This document shows positions 7,542 through 10,852 of a stretch of DNA of 10,852 nucleotides, piece by piece. A program made the position numbers and the translations under genes. The DNA comes from CAVRZY01 sp963725415. Its GTDB lineage: Bacteria > Acidobacteriota > Terriglobia > Bryobacterales > Bryobacteraceae. Within the stretch, counting starts at the first letter, position 1; every line of letters starts with the position of its first letter. The notes under the pieces are model-generated. The model was not told the origin of the DNA and ran no database searches. It saw only the letters and a list, made by a program, of their open reading frames with translations. Location of the stretch: the NCBI GenBank assembly GCA_963725415.1, contig CAVRZY010000184.1, forward strand, positions 1 to 10,852, in the 5' to 3' direction.

Positions 7542-7736
7542 CTATTCCGACTCCTGACTCCTGGCTCCTGACTCCTTCTCTCTTACCACTCTCCGGTAGC
7601 TTTCCACCAGCTTCCTGGTCAGCGCCCCAGCGTCCCAGTTCTCGACCACCTCCCGCCGCGCCCGTTCCGCCATCTCCCTGCCCCACTGGGGCTGCTCGAA
7701 CAGCGACAGAATCCGCTCCGCAAAGCTGCCGGGACA
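7542..7736 (-). pseudogene. C-terminal fragment of a GT4 glycosyltransferase
   Basis: The minus strand reads GSFAERILSLFEQPQWGRE, then MAERARREVVENWDAGALTRKLVESYRRVV and a charged tail encoded by a 7-bp repeat, ending TAG at 7544-7542. This is the usual last helix region of GT4 enzymes (the part after the nucleotide-binding E motif), about 65 residues of an expected 350-400. Upstream of about 7736 the minus-strand frame becomes arginine/alanine noise, because plus-strand hydrolase sequence begins there. So the 5' part of the gene is missing at the join rather than beyond the window edge. It was probably another member of the surface-polysaccharide cluster. Confidence 0.6.
7551..7576. repeat. 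Tandem 7-bp repeat, consensus CTCCTGA
   Basis: Units are CTCCTGA (7551-7557), CTCCTGG (7558-7564), CTCCTGA (7565-7571) and a partial CTCCT (7572-7576). They lie inside the last codons of the GT4 fragment, where they encode the odd tail SGARSQESE on the minus strand. The unit length equals that of the array at 6931-6958, though the sequence differs. Confidence 0.75.
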
Positions 7737-9344
7737 CTGACACCGAGCCTGATTCCGCGCGCCGCGCCCGCGCAGGCGGTGCTGTCCGGCGTCTGCATCG
7801 CGATCGGCTATGGCCTGGGCGGCTGCTGCGCTGGCTGTGGCGATACCTGGAGCTGCCGGTGCCGCGCTTCGCAAGGCACTCTGCGCCGCGTGGCAGCTGG
7901 TGCTGGCGCTCTGCGCCGTGATCGTCGTGCTCGGGCTGTGGTGCGGCCAGCGACTGGGATGGCGTGCTGCGCAAGCTGATGGGCATCGAGCCGTCTCGCC
8001 GCGTGCGCTTCCTCGTCGTCGGGTCTGGGTTCGCTGGTCTTGGCGGGCATGCTGTTCATCGTGCTGGGTCGCGGACCTGTGGCGGCTGCTGCGCGCCGGC
8101 GGCCGGCTGGCGCGCGCGACTGATGCCGCGGCGCGTGGCCAAGGTGCTGGGTATCGTCGCAACGGGCGTGCTGCTGGTGATGCTGCTCAATGGCGTGATC
8201 ATCCGCGGCATCCTCAGCGGACTGGAAGCCTCGTTCGCCGCGCGTGATTCGCTGATCGCGCCCGGAGATCCAGCCACCCACGGAGGCCGATCGCAGCGGC
8301 AGCCGGCCTCGCTGGTGCGCTGGAACGAACTGGTCCGGATGGGCCGGCGCTACATCTCCACCGGGCCGACGGCCGAGGAAATCAGCGCCTTCACCGGCAA
8401 GCCGGCGATGCGCCCGCTGCGCGCCTATGTCGGCTTGGCCACTGCGGACTACGCCGACGGAGCGCGCCCGCCTCGCGCTGGAGGAACTCAAGCGCATCGG
8501 CGGCTTCGATCGCTCGGTGCTGGTGCTGATCACGCCGACGGGCACGGGCTGGGTCGATCCCGGCGGCATCGACAGCATCGAGTACCTGACCCACGGCGAC
8601 GTGGCCAGCGTCGCGGTGCAGTACTCCTACCTGTCCAGCCCGCTGACGATGTTCGTCGATCCCTACACCGGCCGGGAGTCGGCGCGCGCCTGTTCCGCGA
8701 GATCTATGGCTATTGGCGCACGCTGCCGCGCGACAACGCGGCCGAAGCTCTACCTGCACGGCCTCAGCCTCGGCGCGCTGAACTCGGAATGGTCGTTCGA
8801 GTTCTTCGAACTGATGGGCGATCCCATCGATGGCGCGCTGTGGGTCGGGCCGCCCTGGACCGCGCGGCACTGGCGCTCCGTCGACCGAGGCCCGCAACGC
8901 GGGCACGCCCGCCTGGCGGCCGCAGTTCGGCGACAGCTCGCTCGTGCGCTTCATGAACCAGCAGGGCTCGGTGCACCGCACGGCGCGGCATGGGGACCGA
9001 TGCGCATCGTGTACCTGCAGTACGCCAGCGATGCGGTCACCTTCTTCGACGAGGCCTGGTTCTTCCGCGAACCGGACTGGCTGCAGACGCCGCGCGGACC
9101 GGATGTCTCACCGGAGATGCGCTGGTACCCGGTGGTGACGATGGTGCAGACCGCAGTGGACATGCCGCTGTCGATGAGCACGCCGATCGGCTTCGGCCAT
9201 GCCTACGCGCCGCGGACTACCTGGCCGGGCTGGGTCGAGGTGGCCGGCGCCGGCGACTGGACGCCGCGAGGAGATGCCCGGCTGCAGCAGCATCTGGGAG
9301 AACGCCGGCAGGCCGGAATCGAGTCACAGGTTCCGGGCGGCTGA
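7737..9344 (+). pseudogene. COG4425/Abhydrolase_9-type alpha/beta-hydrolase membrane protein with many frame changes
   Basis: Piecing three frames together recovers the family from just after its N-terminus: LTPSLIPR, IAIGYGLG, LLRWLWRYLELPVPR, WQLVLALCAVIVVLGLW (membrane segment), VLRKLMGIEPSRRVRF, SLVLAGMLFIVLGR (membrane), MPRRVAKVLGIVATGVLLVM (membrane), RYISTGPTAEEI, then the catalytic domain FDRSVLVLITPTGTGWVDPG, YSYLSSPLTMFVDP, FREIYGYWRTLPRDN and LYLHGLSLGALNSE. The serine of GLSLG (codon 8766-8768) is the expected nucleophile. Later parts are DGALWVGPPW, MRIVYLQYASDAV, WYPVVTMVQTAVDMP and the end QAGIESQVPGG. No start is present because the 5' end is cut at the join. At least fifteen frame switches occur in 1.6 kb, yet residues remain conserved, which suggests sequence errors more than decay. 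The enzyme's substrate is unknown. Confidence 0.72.
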
Positions 9345-10409
9345 AACAGCGGCTGGCACGACGCGACCGAGAGACGAGGTGATGTTGGTGGTGGGCTGCT
9401 CTGTTGCAGAAGCCGCCGCTTTCGCGATCTGCGATCGAACCCGAGACTGGTTGAGCGTGCGGAGGGATCCGGCGGAGTGAGCGTTGCTCCCCCGTGGCCA
9501 AACCTCAGCGACGGCGACGGATCGGGGCTCGGACGATAGCGGTAAACGGGGAGTGTCTCGAGGAACGGCTTGTCCTCGAGCTTGCCGGTGCGGTGCCGCG
9601 TTTCGGGTCGCGTCGCCCTCCTCCGCTTCCGGATATTTGATCTCGGGAATCTCCTTTGAGCGGCCGAGCGGGTAGAGCAGTGGCAGCTCGGCGCCGACCT
9701 TCACGCGGCCGCGGTTGCGGGCGTCGAGTCCGTGGAACCAGACGTTGGCGCGCACGTTGGTGTAGCGCTCCTTGACCAGGGCGAGATGCGTTTCCCGCTC
9801 GGTCAGCCGCTGCAGTCGCGCCCGATCCTCCGCGACGCCCGGCCGGTCGAGGCCGTCGAGCAGCGCGGCGATCTCGGCGCGGGTCTTGCGGTAAACGGAT
9901 CGCGTGCGAGCGCGGACGTAGGCGACCCGCGCGACGCGGCCGCTCAGGATCGGGATCTTGCGGTAGGCGGCGAGCAGGTTGAGGTCGCTGTGTTGCAGTT
10001 CGCGCAGGATCACGCGCACCAGCGGCAGCATCTTCACGACCTGGCCGCCCTTCCCGTCCTTGACCGGGACGCTGACCCGCACGTTCTGGATCTTCTTGCA
10101 GCGCTCGCGCAGTTCATCCTTGGCGGCATTCACTGCTTCGGCGCGACCGATCACGGCCGCGCTGCCGCCGATCACACCTAAGCAGACCGGTGATTCGTTG
10201 ACCTGGTCGTCGGGCGCATAACTGATCGTGGCGTAGGCCTCGCAGACGAGCCGCCTCGCCTCCCGCTCGGAACCCGCGGCCTCGGCGCTGACGGGTGCCG
10301 ATTCGTGGCTCAGTGCGCGCACGAACAGACCCAGCGCTCGCTCCAGATCCTTCAGCGCCACGGCGATCGCGAGCTTCTCGGCCTCGTGGCTTGGCGTGGT
10401 TCTGCCCAT
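9324..10409 (-). CDS. Tus-like DNA replication terminus site-binding protein
   Basis: The first 265 residues resemble Tus, which binds Ter DNA and stops replication forks coming from one side. By eye, ESPVCLGVIGGSAAVIG (72-88) matches the E. coli LPGVLCYQVDNLSQAAL region, LNLLAAYRKIPIL (143-155) matches LITLNAYRTLTVL, and VRANVWFHGLD (219-229) matches PIARVWYKGDQ. At about 9605-9607 the frame shifts: dropping one C gives TRHRTGKLEDKPFLETLPVYRY, which fits the Tus C-terminus ([20 protein letters not shown]). The true end is then probably near 9505, giving a protein near 300 residues (E. coli Tus has 309); the tail down to 9324 is likely spurious. The lock-pocket residues F140 and H144 of E. 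coli Tus have no obvious identical partners by eye. GGAGGAGA about 11 nt before the ATG is the ribosome binding site. It is divergent from yjbQ. Confidence 0.66.
   Translation of the reverse strand: MGRTTPSHEAEKLAIAVALKDLERALGLFVRALSHESAPVSAEAAGSEREARRLVCEAYATISYAPDDQVNESPVCLGVIGGSAAVIGRAEAVNAAKDELRERCKKIQNVRVSVPVKDGKGGQVVKMLPLVRVILRELQHSDLNLLAAYRKIPILSGRVARVAYVRARTRSVYRKTRAEIAALLDGLDRPGVAEDRARLQRLTERETHLALVKERYTNVRANVWFHGLDARNRGRVKVGAELPLLYPLGRSKEIPEIKYPEAEEGDATRNAAPHRQARGQAVPRDTPRLPLSSEPRSVAVAEVWPRGSNAHSAGSLRTLNQSRVRSQIAKAAASATEQPTTNITSSLGRVVPAAVSAARNL
9345..9505. other. Stretch without a convincing gene between the hydrolase and Tus-like C-terminus
   Basis: The minus strand is open here as the tail of the Tus-like frame, and the plus strand has a 33-codon frame starting MLVVGCSVAEAAAFAICD at 9381 after GAGGTG. 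Neither resembles a known protein to me. The stretch is best treated as the 3' flank of the two convergent genes. No terminator with a T-run is visible. Confidence 0.4.
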
Positions 10410-10420
10410 CGTCCGGCGTC

Positions 10421-10428
10421 TCTCCTCC
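10421..10428 (-). promoter_or_regulatory. Ribosome binding site of the Tus-like gene
   Basis: On the minus strand GGAGGAGA lies about 11 nt before the ATG at 10409. The spacing is a little long but the match is strong, and it fixes the start at 10409. Confidence 0.6.
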
Positions 10429-10447
10429 GTTGCGGAAGCCTGCGCTG

Positions 10448-10476
10448 CATATCTTATACATACTCCGTACTTTCAA
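10448..10476 (-). promoter_or_regulatory. Candidate promoter of the Tus-like gene
   Basis: On the minus strand TTGAAA (10476-10471) and GATATG (10453-10448) are spaced exactly 17 bp. The -35 is good and the -10 is moderate (core ATA). Transcription would begin near 10441, leaving a leader of about 30 nt that holds the ribosome binding site. The left arm of the inverted repeat fills the spacer and half of the -35, so a protein bound to the arm would block the polymerase. E. coli tus is likewise repressed by Tus bound at TerB in its promoter. Confidence 0.45.
10455..10473 (-). promoter_or_regulatory. Left arm of 19-bp inverted repeat, Ter-like site
   Basis: On the minus strand this reads AAAGTACGGAGTATGTATA, identical to the plus-strand right arm at 10574-10592. 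Aligned without gaps to the 18-bp E. coli TerB core, from its AAGTATG to its CTAAA, 12 of 18 bases agree, including the AAG that contains the G:C pair of position 6 and the central GTA. It lies 46 bp from the Tus-like start codon. Identification as a Ter site is inference; it may only be an operator. Confidence 0.5.
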
Positions 10477-10573
10477 ACATCACCAACCCCAGAACAACCT
10501 GAACAGCGACGCAAGCAAATCCCCGAAAGCCACAAAGACCGGATTCTCGCGACCCCGGTCGCACAGCCACGGC

Positions 10574-10592
10574 AAAGTACGGAGTATGTATA
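10574..10592 (+). promoter_or_regulatory. Right arm of 19-bp inverted repeat, Ter-like site
   Basis: AAAGTACGGAGTATGTATA on the plus strand, 81 bp before the yjbQ start. It has the same 12 of 18 agreement with the TerB core as the left arm. If the polarity of E. coli Ter applies, its fork-blocking face points left, toward the other arm. No good -35 hexamer accompanies it, so unlike the left arm it is not obviously part of a promoter. Confidence 0.5.
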
Positions 10593-10661
10593 TCGGACGG
10601 GTGCGCGGTGCGGGTGCGCTCCCGTGCGGCACGCGATTGCGGCAGACTCTGCGTTCACTCG

Positions 10662-10667
10662 AGGAGG
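10662..10667 (+). promoter_or_regulatory. Ribosome binding site AGGAGG of the YjbQ-like gene
   Basis: A perfect AGGAGG stands 6 nt before the ATG at 10674 and decides that start. Confidence 0.7.
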
Positions 10668-10673
10668 CTTCTG

Positions 10674-10799
10674 ATGCAGACGGTGTTCAACGTTCGGACG
10701 TCGGGGCCGGGACTGCACGAGTTCACCGCTGAGGTGGTGCGCTTCGGGCCCGCGCAGAAGCGCGGTCGTCTTGCAGGTCGGAAGTCAGCTGACGTCTAA
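10674..10799 (+). CDS. N-terminal part of a YjbQ/UPF0047 family protein, out of frame after about 25 residues
   Basis: After a perfect ribosome binding site the frame reads MQTVFNVRTSGPGLHEFTAE, then VVRF, which resembles the start of YjbQ/UPF0047 proteins (a short beta strand, then the G-x-x-x-T-E/D helix). E. coli YjbQ has weak thiamine-phosphate synthase activity, but the family's main role is not settled. After VVRF the expected segment with R-H-T-S-A-S is not recovered: the frame gives GPAQKRGRLAGRKSADV and stops at 10797-10799. RKSADV hints at a damaged RHTSA motif. No other frame to the window end restores the family convincingly. Either there are several base errors, or the gene is truly broken. 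The call rests on about 25 residues. Confidence 0.45.
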   Translation: MQTVFNVRTSGPGLHEFTAEVVRFGPAQKRGRLAGRKSADV

Positions 10800-10852
10800 G
10801 CAACTCGAGCCACGCGGGCCGGCTCGCGAACTTCAAGTAGCCCGCGAGATCC

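Larger units (their letters stand above)
10455..10592. repeat. Perfect 19-bp inverted repeat with a 100-bp spacer
   Basis: TATACATACTCCGTACTTT (10455-10473) and its exact complement (10574-10592) frame 100 bp between the divergent Tus-like and yjbQ genes. The spacer is very poor in T on the plus strand (three T in 10474-10542) and holds two competing hairpins: GCGAC-CCCG-GTCGC at 10549-10562, and GACCGG (10537-10542) with CCGGTC (10555-10560). No matching direct repeats flank the arms, so it does not look like a small transposon. Confidence 0.85.

Noticed and set aside
6931..7576. CRISPR-like repeats
   Set aside because: Units are 7 bp and contiguous with no spacers.
7542..8162. 206-codon minus-strand frame spanning the join
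   Set aside because: Only its last 65 codons look like protein; the rest is the antisense of the hydrolase.
9381..9482. 33-codon plus-strand frame MLVVGCSVAEAAAFAICD preceded by GAGGTG
   Set aside because: Too short and unsupported by any family; overlaps the doubtful tail of the Tus-like frame.
10455..10592. 138-bp miniature transposable element with 19-bp terminal inverted repeats
   Set aside because: No direct target-site duplication flanks the arms, and they coincide with promoter elements and Ter similarity. Not fully excluded without other genomic copies.
10825..10850. CTCGCG...CGCGAG inverted pair at the window end
   Set aside because: Six-base arms in GC-rich DNA at a contig edge are expected by chance.

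Overview
The window is GC-rich bacterial DNA in two unlike parts that meet at about 7731-7740. The left part (1 to ~7735) has compact operons and reads like a soil bacterium. Acidobacteriota is my guess from the style of the genes and the heptamer repeats; this is an impression, not a placement. The right part (~7737 to 10852) carries a Tus-like replication terminator protein and a COG4425-type alpha/beta-hydrolase, and looks more like a proteobacterial chromosome or plasmid. At the join two genes on opposite strands are both cut, so it is either a rearrangement or a chimeric assembly.

Left part: a Phd/RelE-type toxin-antitoxin pair reads rightward (153-754). A long leftward block (6877 down to 762) follows: a DPM1-like GT2 glycosyltransferase, three rhamnosyltransferase-like GT2 enzymes, a DUF1972/GT4 glycosyltransferase and alanine racemase. 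Several genes touch or overlap, so most of it is probably one operon for a surface polysaccharide, with alr at its tail. A divergent gene (6976-7513) encodes a small exported protein of unknown function, bordered on both sides by different 7-bp tandem repeats. Next is the C-terminal stump of another GT4 enzyme on the minus strand.

Right part: a membrane-associated alpha/beta-hydrolase with about fifteen reading-frame changes (7737-9344), a Tus/Ter-binding protein on the minus strand (10409 down to ~9505 or 9324), and the first residues of a YjbQ/UPF0047 protein on the plus strand from 10674. The 264 bp between the last two genes holds a perfect 19-bp inverted repeat with a 100-bp T-poor spacer. 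Each arm matches the E. coli TerB core at 12 of 18 positions without gaps, and the left arm fills the spacer of a promoter-like TTGAAA-17-GATATG serving the Tus-like gene. This is the strongest candidate for an undescribed system: a Tus-like protein with its own paired Ter-like sites.

Single-base frame changes break alr, the GT4 gene, the exported protein and the Tus-like gene, and occur densely in the hydrolase. Because the residues stay family-like on both sides of each break, most are probably sequencing or assembly errors rather than decay.
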